From Alopecurus myosuroides (Eukaryota; Streptophyta; Magnoliopsida; Poales; Poaceae): a stretch of DNA of 64,000 bases. Position numbers and translations under genes: made by a program. The stretch is from contig CM054057.1 in NCBI GenBank assembly GCA_028641055.1, positions 727,666,484-727,730,483 of the forward strand, written 5' to 3'. The notes beneath the pieces are model-generated. The model searched no databases. It was given only the letters and a program-made list of their open reading frames with translations, and was not told where the DNA came from. Of this stretch, positions 22,753 to 34,973 are shown piece after piece; positions within the stretch are counted from its first letter, which is position 1; every line of letters begins with the position of its first letter.

Positions 22753-22770
22753 TGGCGTCGTTGCCGGGGA
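22753..22770 (+). other. Primer-binding site of G, tRNA-Asp type
   Basis: TGGCGTCGTTGCCGGGGA differs from the tRNA-Asp complement by one C-to-T change at a CpG. It follows the 5' LTR after 7 bases. Confidence 0.82.
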
Positions 22771-22871
22771 GGAAGAGGATTTCTGCAAGGGGAGTCTCTC
22801 ACCTCCAATCATTTTTACTTTGTTATTGTTTTGCTTGTTACTTGCTTTATCATGCTTGCTAGCAAATATTG

Positions 22872-24287
22872 ATGTCTTTGAAACTAGATCTTATTGCCAA
22901 GGTTGGTTCACGGATGAACAACAAAAATATTATAAGGAACACCGCTTGTCGCACAAAGTCATACACTTATGCGAGCAAATTAATAAATTGCATAACTATG
23001 CTAAAAACTTGTGCTCTACTTATAATGTTACTTATTGCTTTGATAAAGCTTGGTGCTGTAGGAGGTATAAACACCTCTCTTTTCAATGTGAGTATAATGA
23101 TAATGTTACCATATCTTCTTATGTTAAGGGACATTATTACTTTGATGATGCGGAACAAATTGAGGAATTTATTGCTTGGAAGGGTGCATTCGAAATTTCC
23201 TATTTGCTTGAAAGTATTGATGATGCACTTTTTAAATACGAGATTTATGCTATACTTGAATATTTCTTTGATAATTCCAAGGATTGTAATTGCTACATTG
23301 ATAAACATCTTAATCAATTCTCTCCCCCAAAGGGAGAGACTAATGCCTTGCGGGAACATATGGAAGAAGAAACTGCTAAATCTCGAAGCTCATTGGATGA
23401 AAAAGAGGAGGAGAGTGATGATTAAGAGGAGGAAGAATGGCGTAGCTACCCATGTCTACCTTCTAATGAGAGTAAATCTTTAACTCATACCTTATTTTAT
23501 TGCCCTCCATGATCACAAAAGGAGGATGCGTATTATATTTATAATTGTGATGATCCTATTAATTCTTTTGAAATATTCCTTTTTTCATGAAATTGATACT
23601 TTCTATACTTGTGATCATGATAATACTTTGAATGAAACTTGTGAGAGTGATATTGCTACCGTTATTTATGATAATCCATGCTACTTTTATAAATCCTATG
23701 ATAATCCTCTATTTATTCCAACTATTGATATGCATGATAATGAGGAAGTTTGCTTAGAAAATTTATATGATAATGCTCTAGATGATGGTCCTATGTTACT
23801 TGATGTTATAAATTATAATGCTACTGAAAATAGGATTGCTATAATGTGTCCTATACCTTTTAAGAGTGACAAATCATCTTGTTTTTCCATTGCTATAAGT
23901 GAGAAAGAAGAGGTCTTTATTTTTGATCCCACTATTTTTGAGCTTGATATGAATTGTGTGCTTTTAGATCATGACACACATGATTTTTGTGATAATTATG
24001 TTGTTGAGTTTGTTCATGATGCTACTGAAATTATTATGAGAGAGGAAAATATGGTTGTAGGTATTTTCATGTTACTAAAATACCTCTCTTTTTGTTGAAA
24101 GTTTTGAAATTGCTCTTGTTCTACATTCCCATGATTTCTAGTTTGAGTTTCTTTAATTTATTTCTTTACAAAATTCCTATGCATAGGAAGTGGGTTAGAC
24201 GTAAATTTGTTTCATACTTGCTTCTTGATGCTCTCTTTTTCTTAATTCATATTTCTTATGTGAACATCTTCTCAAATTACCGGGCCT
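22872..24287 (+). pseudogene. Element G coding cassette, unknown protein, frameshifted
   Basis: The likely start is ATG 22872. A one-base shift near 22912 leads into the long frame that ends at TAA 23423-23425. That frame continues after the stop to another stop near 23512, then shifts near 23580 into an open frame ending at 24098, and remnants run to the shared 3' border at 24284. The product would be rich in Asp, Asn, Tyr and Cys (many YDN and HD pairs) with no signal, zinc knuckle, protease or polymerase motif. I do not recognise the family. The position after the primer-binding site suggests the element's structural (Gag-like) gene, but nothing in the sequence proves it. It is unrelated by eye to the A and D cassettes. 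Confidence 0.55.
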
Positions 24288-27254
24288 AGCTAAAAGGCGT
24301 TAAGGAAAATCACTTCTCGGGTGATAACCCATGGTTTTATTTTTGCCTTCTTTTTCTCTATTTTATTTGAGTCAAGGGGTTGTATAGTTCTTTAGCAACT
24401 CCTTTGTATCTTTATTTTCATGTTTTAGTTGTGCCAAGTAAAGTTTCTAGCGAATGTTCGAGTTTGTTTTGGATTTCTACGCACAAAACAGATTTCTGTT
24501 GTCCACCGTAAAAAATCATATAAATTACAGAAAGATCAAAATGACCTGAAACTTTTTGTGCTAATTCCTCAGCTAATTCGAAAAGTTGTTTATTCTTTAC
24601 ATTTTTCGATCTGACGAACTTAAGTGCCCCAAAAATATTCGTCATTACAGACTGTTCTGGTTTTGGCTAATTCTGCCATTTTTCTTGCATTTGCTCTTTT
24701 ACTATGTCAAATTGATTTCTTTTCTTCACAAAACATCAGTGGATGTAGCTAATGTTTAAAAGTATCAATAGAACTTTTGCCCATGCAGAACCCATGAATT
24801 TTGAATTGTGCACTAACCCTCTAATGTTAACTAGAAGGATACCCCACGCGTTGCTGCGAGGATCGCCGTAGAAACTACATTATATTATAAACATTAGGTT
24901 ATGAGATGTTATAAATTATGTTTCTAAGTGAATATGAAAATTTCAATTGATCATAGGTATATTTTAAATTGTTAATATGAATAATTGGATGATTTACGAA
25001 ATTGATGATGTGTGACTTGCATGCAATGATTAATAAATATGAGTGGAGATGACATGGACAATTGATTGGTTAAGAGAGTGAATGATGTGGATAGATTGCA
25101 TGTTGAGATAGAAAAATCATTAATGCATGTTAGTGTGGTTTTTCTTTATAAGAAGTATAGAGTACATTGATTGTGGTGTGGAGGAAGTTTTCAAAGGTCA
25201 AAAGAAGAGGGTGATATAATGTGATCAAGAAGAGTGCAAGACCAAAGCTTGGGGATGCCCACGTGGTTCATCCCAGCAAATTCTAAGAAGACTCAAGTGT
25301 CTAAGCTTGGGGATGCCCAAGGCATCCCCTTATTCATCAACAATTTATCAGGTTACTTAAGGAGAAATTACATTTTTTATTCGGTCACATCATATGTTTA
25401 CTTGGGGCGTCTTTTATTTTTTGTTTTGTTTTCTTCTATTTTCTTTTGTTTTCCTTGCTGCAATAATATTCCGCTTTTTCATTTGAATACTCGTTATGCT
25501 CGTATTCTTAGTTTTTCTTCTAGTTTCTGCAAAATTCCTTTTTAGCTCCTTTTTTTCTAGCATCTCTTATTCAGAGCTGTTAGTTTTAGTAGAGTTGTGT
25601 TAGTACTCTCTTGTTTCATTATTGTATCTCTTGGAGATTTTTTGTTTGTTATAAAATGTTTGGTGTTGGAAAGCAGTAGTAAAGTTTTCGTGCTTATAAC
25701 GGTGCAATTAGAAGCTTGTATAGACTGTGGCTAGACTTTTTCATGTCATGTTGGATGTTATTTTAATTATAAGCCCAGTGGTTATTTTTGAAGCATGACT
25801 TGTCTCAAATATCTGTGAGTGTTTGCCATTGAAACAATCATGAATTGTTGTCATATTGAAGCATAAATTTGTGGTGTTCTCCTTTGAATGTTTTATTTGG
25901 TTGATTTGGCACATGCTTACACCATGTTTATGACTACAAACCAGTCACTTATAGCATCTATGATCATTTAGCTTTTGAACTTGTAGTAACCTTTATTCTT
26001 TGATTAATGATGTTTTTGTCACTATGTATGATTATGGCCATATTTCTCTCGTGGTTTGTCGCTCCCAGTCTTTTGCTAGCCTCCACCTGTACTGAGTATG
26101 AGCTCTACTCGTGCACCCAAATACCAAAACCCAAAGTTTGCCAAACGTGTCCACCATACCTACCTACATGGGTTATTTAACTGCAATTCCAAAGTAAATT
26201 GCTCATGTGTTACCTTTATAACCTTCAAAATTACTCCTATTTTATGCTTCTGTTTTAGCTCATGACGACGTAAATATATAATCTTTATCTCACTTGCTGA
26301 TTGGACTTTCACACCCTGGACTAGTGGTTTCACCCTCTTATCCAAATGATAGAAGAGCTGGCAGCGGGGTGCCTAGCCCCAAACTTAATACAACAAAGTC
26401 TCTTCACTATTTTTGCCCCTGATTTATCAGTCAAAGTATAATTGTGTAAAGAAAATAGAAAGAGGGATGACCTTCTACCCAGATGCGTCGAGTCGCTCTT
26501 GTGAAGTCTAGTTGGCTTGTGACGTACTGTATTTTCTATTTACTATTCGTTCACATAAGCATACACGCCTACCCCTAAAAATTAGACAGTCCTCCATGGT
26601 ATGTGATTGCTGGCAGGCACCCAAGGATTGGTTAGCCATGGTTTGTGTAAGAAAGGTTGGGAGTAGTGTCAAACATTTTATACCTCTATTTAACAAAATA
26701 AAAAGCTATAGCACATGAGTGATCCCCGCTTCCCTCTGCGAAGGGCCTTTCTTTTACTTTTATGTTAAGTCTCCATCTTCTAACTTTATGCACACTTGAG
26801 AGAGCATAGTTGGCATTCCGAGTTTAATGTGCATTTGTCCCAGAAACATTAGTAATTGATTCATGTTGTGTTATTATTTGCTCTCAAATTATTTGTTCTA
26901 GTTATCCTCTTAAACTTTGAAGGTGTCCCGGCATTTATGTTTTTCCCCACTCTCAAGGACAAGCGAACTATCAATTTGCTGTATTTTCTCTATGCTTGAA
27001 ACAAACGTATAACTTTCGTGTGCATTATTATTCATGTTATTTTATTTGTGTTACTTTTCATGATGCAAAATGATTGCTATGTTTCATTGTTAAAATTATA
27101 TCTATCATGCTTGTGCTTAAAGTACTACGTATCAGCTTACTTATGCTTTTAAAATTTAGATGATCATGTTTATGTTGCTAGCATGTCACCTCAGAAATTA
27201 TTATTTTTGTCGTTTACCTACTCGAGGACGAGTATGAACTAAGCTTGGGGATGT
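24288..27254 (+). mobile_element. Element G 3' untranslated region
   Basis: Shares the A-type 3' region from the CCTAGCTAAAAGGCGTTAA block onward, including the internal hairpin at 25309-25329, the tract-side hairpin at 27217-27236 and the polypurine tract before 27255. It retains about 100 bases near 26570-26690 that family A lacks. One insertion is described separately. No gene. Confidence 0.8.
24835..25160. mobile_element. Unclassified short insertion in G
   Basis: Family A and H run straight from ACCCTCTAATG to the GTGGTGTG(A/G)AGG phrase. G has roughly 330 extra bases here, starting near ACTAGAAGGATACCCC and rich in A+T further in. The CACGCGTTGCTGCG motif near its left edge resembles a phrase common at the ends of short grass transposons. 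I see no clear inverted repeats; a TA on both edges is possible. No coding sequence. Confidence 0.55.
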
Positions 27255-28798
27255 TGATACGTCATAAACGTATCCTTAATTTCGGATGTTCCATGTTGTT
27301 TTCATGCCATATGCTACATGTTTTCTTTACACTTTATGTCATTTTTATTGATTTCTTGGGACTAACCTATTGATAGGATGCCAAAGAGCCAGTTCATGTT
27401 TCTGCTCTTTTTAGTTTCAGAATAGTTGTTCTGGAAATATTCTCGGAATTGGAATTCCCAGAGTCACGAAGAGACCCGGAGGGGGCCATAGGGGACCCAC
27501 ACCATAGGGCGGCGTGCCCCTGGTCGCGCCATGGGGTCATGTGGCCCCCCTGGCCAGCCACCTACGTTGCCCTTTCGCCTATTTATTCCCCCTGAGGCGT
27601 AAACTCTAAAAATACCCCACTTCTCCACGAAAAACACCCAAGGCCGCCGTCATTGTCAACCCGAGTTCGGGAGGGTTCTCAAGTTCTCCCGGTATCCTGT
27701 CGGGAGAGGAAATCATCACCGGAGGGAGCTACACCACCATGCCCGCCTCCGGAATGATGCGTGAGTAGTACTTCTTTGGACTACGGGTCCATAGCAGTAG
27801 CTAGATGGTTTTTATCTCCTCTTTATGCCTCATGTTTAGATCTCGTGAGTTTCCCTACTTGATTGAGATCATCTTATTGTAATGCTACATGTTGTGTTTG
27901 CTGGGATCCGATGATTATTGAATCCTATGTCTGTTGATTATCAATCTATCATGTTATCTTCATGTGTATGTTATTTATGATCTTGCATGCTCTCCGTTGT
28001 TAGTAGCTGCTCTCGCCAAGTAGATGCTAGTAACTCCAAGAGGGAGTATTTATGCTCGATAGTGGGTTCATGCCTCCTTTGCATCTGTGCTCGTGTGACA
28101 GAAACATGACGGATGGAGGATGTGCTATTGCCATTAGGGAGAAAACAACGATATTTAAATTGTTTACATTACACACTTTGCTTAATGCGATTATCTGTTG
28201 CTTGCAACTTAATACCCAAAGATTTTTCGGATGATATTCTGAGGGTGGATTATTAGTCATAGATGCAGTTGGATAATGGTCTATGAGTCTTGTTGTAATG
28301 CTCGCATAAATCACATAGTAATCATCATGTCATGCATGTTTCAATATCTATCAATTGCCTAGATGTAATTTGTTCACCACACATGTTATCTATCTTTTAT
28401 GGAGACACACCACTAGTAAGCTGTGGACCCCGATCCATTTTCTCATACTGAAAATACAACCACTGCAATTACTGTTTTCACACTGCTGCTACTGTTTTCA
28501 CATTGTTCTACTGTTTTCACACCATACATTTAACCTCTTTGTTATCAGCAAAACGGGTGAGATTGACAACCTCACTGCTTCGTTGGGGAAAAGTGAATTG
28601 CTTGTGTTTTGTAGGTTCCACGTTGCTGCTGAATCGTTAGTGCGCCCTACCAGATCAACTGCATCAACCTTCAGAAGTTGCTTGTCCTCCTACTGGTCGA
28701 TTCAACCTTGGTTTCTTTTCTGAGGGAAAACTTGCCGCAGCACTCTTCACAACCTTTCTCTTGGGGTTTACCAATGAGTGCAACTACGCACCCCATCA
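27255..28798 (+). repeat. 3' LTR of element G
   Basis: 1,544 bp, from TGATACGTCATAAACG to CACCCCATCA at 28798, followed by the AGAAG target copy and minus-strand D sequence. Confidence 0.88.
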
Positions 28799-29567
28799 AG
28801 AAGCATCCAAATCATGACCAGAAACCTTCTCAACAATGCATTGTATTTTATCTATATAAGTTTCAGATGAACCTCTCTCAACACTCTTGGGTTCACTACT
28901 TTCATCAAATGGGTTTTCACAAATTCTTTTCCAAAGCTTGATGCATTCCTACGAGTTTAAAAGGTATTGGCATTTTGATTTCTTCTCCATTTTTGGTTTG
29001 GTTTTGTCCAATTTTCGAGGAGCACCAATAACATCTACACATGAGCCTAGCATCTTAAAACAATCAAAGACTTTCTTAGCCTCTACAGTAACGTCACCAA
29101 ATTCTTTAAGCAAAGTTTGCAGAATAAAATATTTCTTTTCAATATCCTCAACATCATTTAGGTTAAGAAACATTGGCTGCATTATGGTGTTAAGGTTAAC
29201 AAACCTAGCCTCTAACATGTGAACTAAAGTAGCTGCATCAGTTTCATAATTCGGAGCAAGTTCTGCTAAGGATCTATCCTCAAAATATTTATGCTTACTA
29301 ACATGATTAAAGAATTCTTCAATGTTATCCTTTCCAATTATAGAACCACTACCGATTGATAAGTCTTTCAGGGTGTACTTAGGGATTAACATGATGAACA
29401 ATAAACTAAAAGCAGAGTAGAAAAAAATAAAAACTAGAAATATAAACTAATTTTTTGTGTTTTTCATATAAAGAAGCAAACAAGACAAAATAAAATAAAC
29501 TAAGCAAATAAATAACAAAGTAAAAAAGATTGGAGGTGCGAGACTCTCTTTGCAGAAATCCTCTTCC
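28799..29567 (-). mobile_element. Element D internal region, 5' part
   Basis: On the minus strand this is the leader and coding part of D, directly after its primer-binding site. It joins, across the G insertion, to 20973 and leftward. It matches D2 at 49070-49840. Confidence 0.82.
28949..29401 (-). CDS. Gag-like ORF of element D
   Basis: A 150-codon minus-strand open frame beginning at 29401, about 170 bases after the primer-binding site, the usual place for gag. The sequence includes FTLKDL/YTLKDLSIGSGSI-type and EFFNHVSKHK motifs and NYETDA. The D2 copy (49232-49684) has the same length, and H and J hold broken homologues, so this is the coding cassette of this subgroup. No zinc knuckle or enzyme motif is seen. 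The frame probably once continued beyond 28949 toward the shared 3' border near 20938. Function as Gag is inferred from position only. Confidence 0.55.
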   Translation of the reverse strand: MFIMLIPKYTLKDLSIGSGSIIGKDNIEEFFNHVSKHKYFEDRSLAELAPNYETDAATLVHMLEARFVNLNTIMQPMFLNLNDVEDIEKKYFILQTLLKEFGDVTVEAKKVFDCFKMLGSCVDVIGAPRKLDKTKPKMEKKSKCQYLLNS

Positions 29568-29585
29568 TCCTCGACAACGGCGCCA
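29568..29585 (-). other. Primer-binding site of D, decayed tRNA-Asp type
   Basis: On the minus strand the 18 bases match the tRNA-Asp complement except for two changes, each consistent with deamination at CpG. It lies 10 bases inside the LTR end at 29596. Confidence 0.8.
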
Positions 29586-29595
29586 GAAAAGAGCT

Positions 29596-30364
29596 TGATG
29601 GCGTGTGAACATACGTTCGTTGGGAGACCCCAAGAGAAAGGTATGGTGAGTACATCAACACGTTTTTCCCTCAGTAAGAAACCAAGGTTTAATCAGACCA
29701 GTAGGAGAAAGAAATCACTTCTAAAGAAAAACATTTGATGTTGGCAGGGCACACTACCAGGCTCAGTAGCAACGTGGAATATGCACACAACACAACCAAG
29801 ATACTTTGCCCCAACGAAACAGTTAGGTTTTTAATCTCACCGGTCTTGCTAAAAACAAAGGATTAGACATATAGTGTGGAAAATGATGTTTGTTTGTAGT
29901 GAATAAAATGGAACAATGTTTGAAGTGAAAAAGAACAGTGTTTGCAGTAGGTTGTATTATTAGTGTAAAAGAATAGACCGGGGTCCACAGTTCACTAGTG
30001 GTGTCTCTCCATAACAGATAAATAACATGCCGTGTGAACAAATTACAGCTGGGCAATTGGCAAATAGAAAATAGATTGTAATGCATATACATGACATGAC
30101 CACTACTATAATATTCATTTGGGCATTACAACATGATACATTGATCGTTATCCAACTACATCTATGACTAATAATCCCCCTCAGGAAGTCACCGAGTAAG
30201 GTATTAAGTTCCAAGAAGCAGATTATTGCATTAAGTAAAGTGTGTAATATAAAAAAAACACAATTACCTTTAGACAAAGCATTGCTTTTTTACCCCTAGT
30301 GGCAACATCACATCCACAATCTTAGAAGTTACTTTCACTCTCTCAGATTACTGGAGGCATGAAC
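29596..30364 (-). repeat. 5' LTR of element D, inner half
   Basis: On the minus strand this is the 3' half of the LTR, ending CACACGCCATCA at 29596. It continues across element F to 45829-46677. Without F and one target copy the LTR is about 1.61 kb, the size seen in A, H and J. Confidence 0.8.
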
Positions 30365-33300
30365 TGCGGTGACCCAGCATACCACTTCATTTTGTAGTAC
30401 GCAAGTCGTTGATATAACTTTCACAGAACACCATTCCGCAAATATTACATCCCTCAGGGTGGTACAGCAGAAATATTGCGGGACTTGATTGTCATACAAA
30501 CATATATTATAAAACATAGTGTGCTGATAAGAGAATGAGCTCATGCTGAGGTCATCTCATTATTGAAGTTATAACAACAACCGAAACGTAAAGCAGGTGC
30601 ATACACGGGAACTCAACAGCCAAATATAGAGTCCAAGGCTGCTCGATTCAACCGTGCTATGTATTTGTTTCATACTAGGCTAAACCTAGTCAGACTCAGC
30701 CCCCTCTGGGTCAACTCCGTACTGGATGGTGTAATCCACCCCTTCCACACCTCCGAGGAGATCCGACTCCTCGTAGTAAATGTCGTCCTTGGCTCCGAGG
30801 ATGTTGAATAATGCCTCCTCTAAGTTTTCATAGCCTAAGCAGGGGGTCAAACAGGATTGAATGAGTAACGAGCGTTACTCAAAAAGTTCATTAAGTACAG
30901 AAGTAATTGATGCACTAACTACGGTCATCGACACTAAAGAGTCTAGACTGATGCAAGGTTTTGTCAATCTTTCTTCAGGAGGTTGTTTTTAATACTGAAA
31001 ACTATGCCCGCCAGACCATCACAGGACTAGAACTTCATGGAGTTGCCTTTCCTGTAGCGTTCGAAGTTCCTTCCCGGAACAAGGGGTAACATGCCACATC
31101 CTTTTACACTCTGCAGAGGTGCGTTACTTTACCCATGGGCGACCAAGACCATGTTGCACAACCAGGCGCGCGATCATGTCCACTCCCACTGAGGTGTAGG
31201 GCCCGGTTGTTGGTCCAAGCCAAACCGTGCTTCTCCGCACAAGCATGCCCACCCATTTCCACAAGCAGGTTGAACCCCTGATTCCACCCCTCACGATGGA
31301 GACCTAGGCGCCCCTGGCAGACACTCATAGTCCCCAGAGTCCGTGAGACGTAAGGGCTCCCACCCATGTGCATGTAGTCCCGCAAGACCTACAACGTACG
31401 TCTCTGGCAGCCCGTTGTCATGCGAACGAGAGAAGATCACAACTGAATTACTCCCCCCATAGAAGACCCATGGTCAACGCGGTATTTACGGCGCACCAAT
31501 TTCTGACAGCATTTGTTGTTAACTCCTAGGTAATACTTTCCCATGCAGATGGAACCTTCCTTTGACCTGTTCATCTTACCATGGTCCCATCCGCCCACCA
31601 AACAAAACACTACCAATAGGGTAGTCATTCAATTATTCATATTATTATAAAAATAGGATCATGCATTCTTTTGAGCGTAGGTGGTATTATGATAGGATTT
31701 TTAAAAATAGTTGTTATGAAATAATTCAAATGTCATGAGCAAGTGATGAACTTGCCTTGATTTGGATAGGTAATGAAGTCTCATGCTTGGAGCAGATCCT
31801 GACTTCCTTGTTCTACAAAACACCATCATTGTCTGGTAAAGACAATGTTTGAAGAAGCAATTGATGCTACTATGCATAATGATGTGTATGCACTTTTTTT
31901 TATTAAAGTGACTATTTGATTTTCTAAGTAATTGTGGTAGTTGGTTATTCTGTGAATTTATCATTATTTATTATTTTTTGTTATAGATATTAATATTTAT
32001 TTTATAGCTTTAATAATTCTTGATTAATAAGAAAATATGGATATAGATTAGTTTGAAATGTTTAATATATTTGGATAAGGTTGAAAATAACTTTACTTTT
32101 GATTATAAATAAACTTGAATTCTACTTAAATTTAATTATCAAAGTTTTATTGAAATCATGATTTTAAAACCATGAATTTAAGACTATAAGTATTATTTGG
32201 TTAATTTATTTTATTATAGTACTCAAATCTTTTATGTAAATTTAATTAATTTGAGTTACAAATTTTTAATAATTTTATAGAATTTTATTTTATAAATTTC
32301 TATTATTCGTTTTATTAAAGAAATGTCAATTTACCCTTATGCCCCTAGGGCTGACAGGTGGGTCAACCACACCGGGTTGAACCCAACCTGCCCGGCTGAG
32401 CCGAGCCAGGCCGCACACACGCACACACTCGCACCCCTCTCCTCCATCTCTCGTTTCCCCGACTCCAAGCGACCCCCGGGCGACCGAATCGCCTCCGCCT
32501 CTGCTGAATTCCCCAGGCCAACTCAGACCACCCCCGCCGCTGTGGATGGGTGCAAAAGATGCGCCACCGCACCCTCTACAACTTCCTCCGCATCGATCTT
32601 CTCTCCGCTAGCCGTGCTTCTCGTGCGCTTCCAAACCCTAACCATAGGTTTTGGGAACCCGAGGTGCTCCACCCCTCTTTGGTGTGTGCCAGCTCCTCTA
32701 AGGTGATTCAGGGCGCCCCTCGTGCTGCCCAGGTGCTGTGGCTGCTCCCAGCGGTCGTCGATGGCTGCGGTGGCGAGGCGCCGCCGGGACGGCCTCCACG
32801 AGGGCAACCGCGGTGCCATGCCGCCCGCTTCTACGCTTCACCAACTGGATGTGGTCACCATAATGGTGACCACATGTGAGTCCCCTCTTCTCCTCCTCTA
32901 CTCTCTCTGTCTCCTCCCCTACTCTCTCTGTCTCCTCCTTCCATTGCTCTGGAACATGGCCTTCATGCCAGTGTTCATGTTATGATCCCTTGTGGTACCC
33001 CTGTGAGGTTGGTGATGGATTATTTAGGCTTGGGAAATATTCCCATTGGAATATTTGGTACATATGGTTGTGAGGGAATTGTTCCATCCCTCTAATGGAA
33101 ACAAAGATGATTTTTCGTTGAATGATTTTCCTTAGGAATTTATTTGGGATGTTAGTATGCTGTGGAGTGTATCTTAGGGACCTTTCCTTGTGCTTGTGCT
33201 GTGGAAATTATTGGGAATTTATCCCTGTGCCAGTGCTATGGAAGAATCCACTAGGATTCATTCCCTGTGACTTAACCCTGTGGCTTGCTCTCTGTTGGAC

Positions 33301-34960
33301 AGAGCACACCATGATGTGTTGCTCCAGTAATTTCTATGGGTGTGATTGTTTTTGATAGGTGTTACTCTGAACCTTAGGTTCAAAGAATATTCCATCATCA
33401 CATAATTTATTTTACTGATTAAATCCCTTTGTGAGGTTGTGTTGAGGTACCAAGTACTTAGATCTGGTACCCAGCAACTGTACTGAGGATATATGATATG
33501 ATTCAGTAACTATTTTTCTCAAATGTTGGCTTCTAGATCTTATTCACTGATAAGAACTTATGCTCTCTTGATCTTTTGTCCCTATGCATCACTTGATAAG
33601 ATCAGACTACACCACCTGATGATTTTCTTTCTATGAAATTATCCGGTAAGAATAGATTGCTTGCACTTGCTTCTTGTTTCCCCTAAGCCTATGATGCAAA
33701 GTCTGAGGCCCCTTTTTAATAAGAACATATAACTATCTTGATTCTTACAATCCCCTAGGATGCGTATAGCATAGCACTTCTATGCTACTCTGAGGGTAAT
33801 AAACCCCAACCCATCTTTGTGTATAACTAGCCATTATATGGCTTTGATGGTGCATAAAGATTCACCTTGTGTGTTGAGCAATTGGTTGGTGGTTTTTGGT
33901 GCTTGAGGCTTGCTTGTTTCACTCTTGCTGCTTCCCTGTGGCTTGGCCTTGTGATACTTGGTTGCTGAATCTCCAATCTGATGCTCCTATACTTGTGGAT
34001 GATCTGGTGGTGTTGGTTCTTCCTGTTCTTGGTTGCTTTCACAACCCGAGCAGGAACATGGGAAAGTGTGGTGTTGATCCCCTCCCCCTGCGGCTGATCT
34101 GTTATTTATACTGTAGCAGAGGTCTTGACAGCACCAAAGTGAGCTGGTGAGTGTGTTGTTTGCCTGTGTACTAGCTGAGAAGATATTTTCACATAGCAAT
34201 GCGGCTGGTCTTATCCTGGCCTTCTATTTTCCTTGTGCTGCCAGTTGTATTTCTTGGCTTTGCCTGTGATGCTGGTCTGAGGCCTAATTCAGTAGAACAG
34301 ATACTACATGATCTCATTTTAACCCAATGATGTGTTAATTAGTGCAACACACTGACAGACTGAGGGTTCTAATCCCCCCTAACCTCTCTGTTTTTTGTTT
34401 GTGTTTAATTTGGAGGTGAAGATGATGACAGGTGCTAAGGATTAGATAGGACTTAGTCTAGGAATGAACTCCTGTAATGATACACTTGTAACATTGTTGT
34501 AATTTTTCTATTTTTTGAAACCAATTGTAAAGACTTTGTATCTTATGATGTTATTAATAAAATTAATTGTTTTTTTCTTTTTCTATACTCGGTGATATTG
34601 GAAATATCCAATATTTGTTATTTCATAATTGTTTCCGTTTAATTATGATTATGGTATAATCCTGTTTAACCAATTTGAATCCCAATTCAAATTCAAACTC
34701 TAATTTAAATTCAAACATTCCTAAATTTATATAAGTTAAATTTTGAACTCCTAAATTCAAAATATAACCTAAAGGTCATGTCGAAATTCCATGATCTTCC
34801 AGTGTTTACCTCTTTCTAAGAATTAGAATATCGATGGAACCTCGATCACTCCAGGGTTTTGGTTTTGCGAAAAATTTATTCAGGTTTTGCAAACACATGC
34901 ATGCAGATGCACATATTGAAATTATACCCCCCATGAGTTCCTAAATGCTGGGACATTATA
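30365..34960 (-). repeat. 3' LTR of element F
   Basis: 4,596 bp. On the minus strand it begins TATAATGTCCCAGC (first bases decayed) at 34960 and ends GGGTCACCGCA at 30365. It differs from the 5' LTR by scattered substitutions; in the first 270 bases I count about 19. It contains a GC-rich block (about 32340-32870), a CT-rich direct repeat (32880-32940) and, on the plus strand, an AATAAA at 34556-34561. Open frames inside are discussed in findings; none is supported as a gene. Confidence 0.9.
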
Positions 34961-34973
34961 GTCTTCCCTCCTT
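34961..34973 (-). other. Polypurine tract of F
   Basis: AAGGAGGGAAGAC on the minus strand, directly upstream of the 3' LTR start at 34960. Confidence 0.82.

Larger units (their letters stand above)
20974..28798 (+). mobile_element. Complete LTR retrotransposon G, non-autonomous, 7.8 kb
   Basis: It is flanked by a perfect 5-bp duplication AGAAG (20969-20973 and 28799-28803). LTRs are 20974-22745 and 27255-28798; the primer-binding site is 22753-22770. It carries its own coding cassette with no pol motifs. It landed in the minus-strand element D just at the end of D's coding part; the empty site can be read in D2 near 49060-49075. A MITE in the 5' LTR and a further insert in the 3' region lengthen it. 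Confidence 0.88.

Noticed and set aside
22625..22870. N-terminal extension of the G open frame
   Set aside because: It covers the LTR end and primer-binding site; the plausible start is ATG 22872.
31104..31628. Minus-strand frames of 93 and 63 codons in the F LTR, repeated at 41983 and 42292
   Set aside because: The copies are LTR duplicates, not independent conservation, and no start context or motif supports a protein.
32880..32940. CT-rich direct repeats as a possible CRISPR-like or satellite array
   Set aside because: Only two short units of low-complexity sequence, without spacers.
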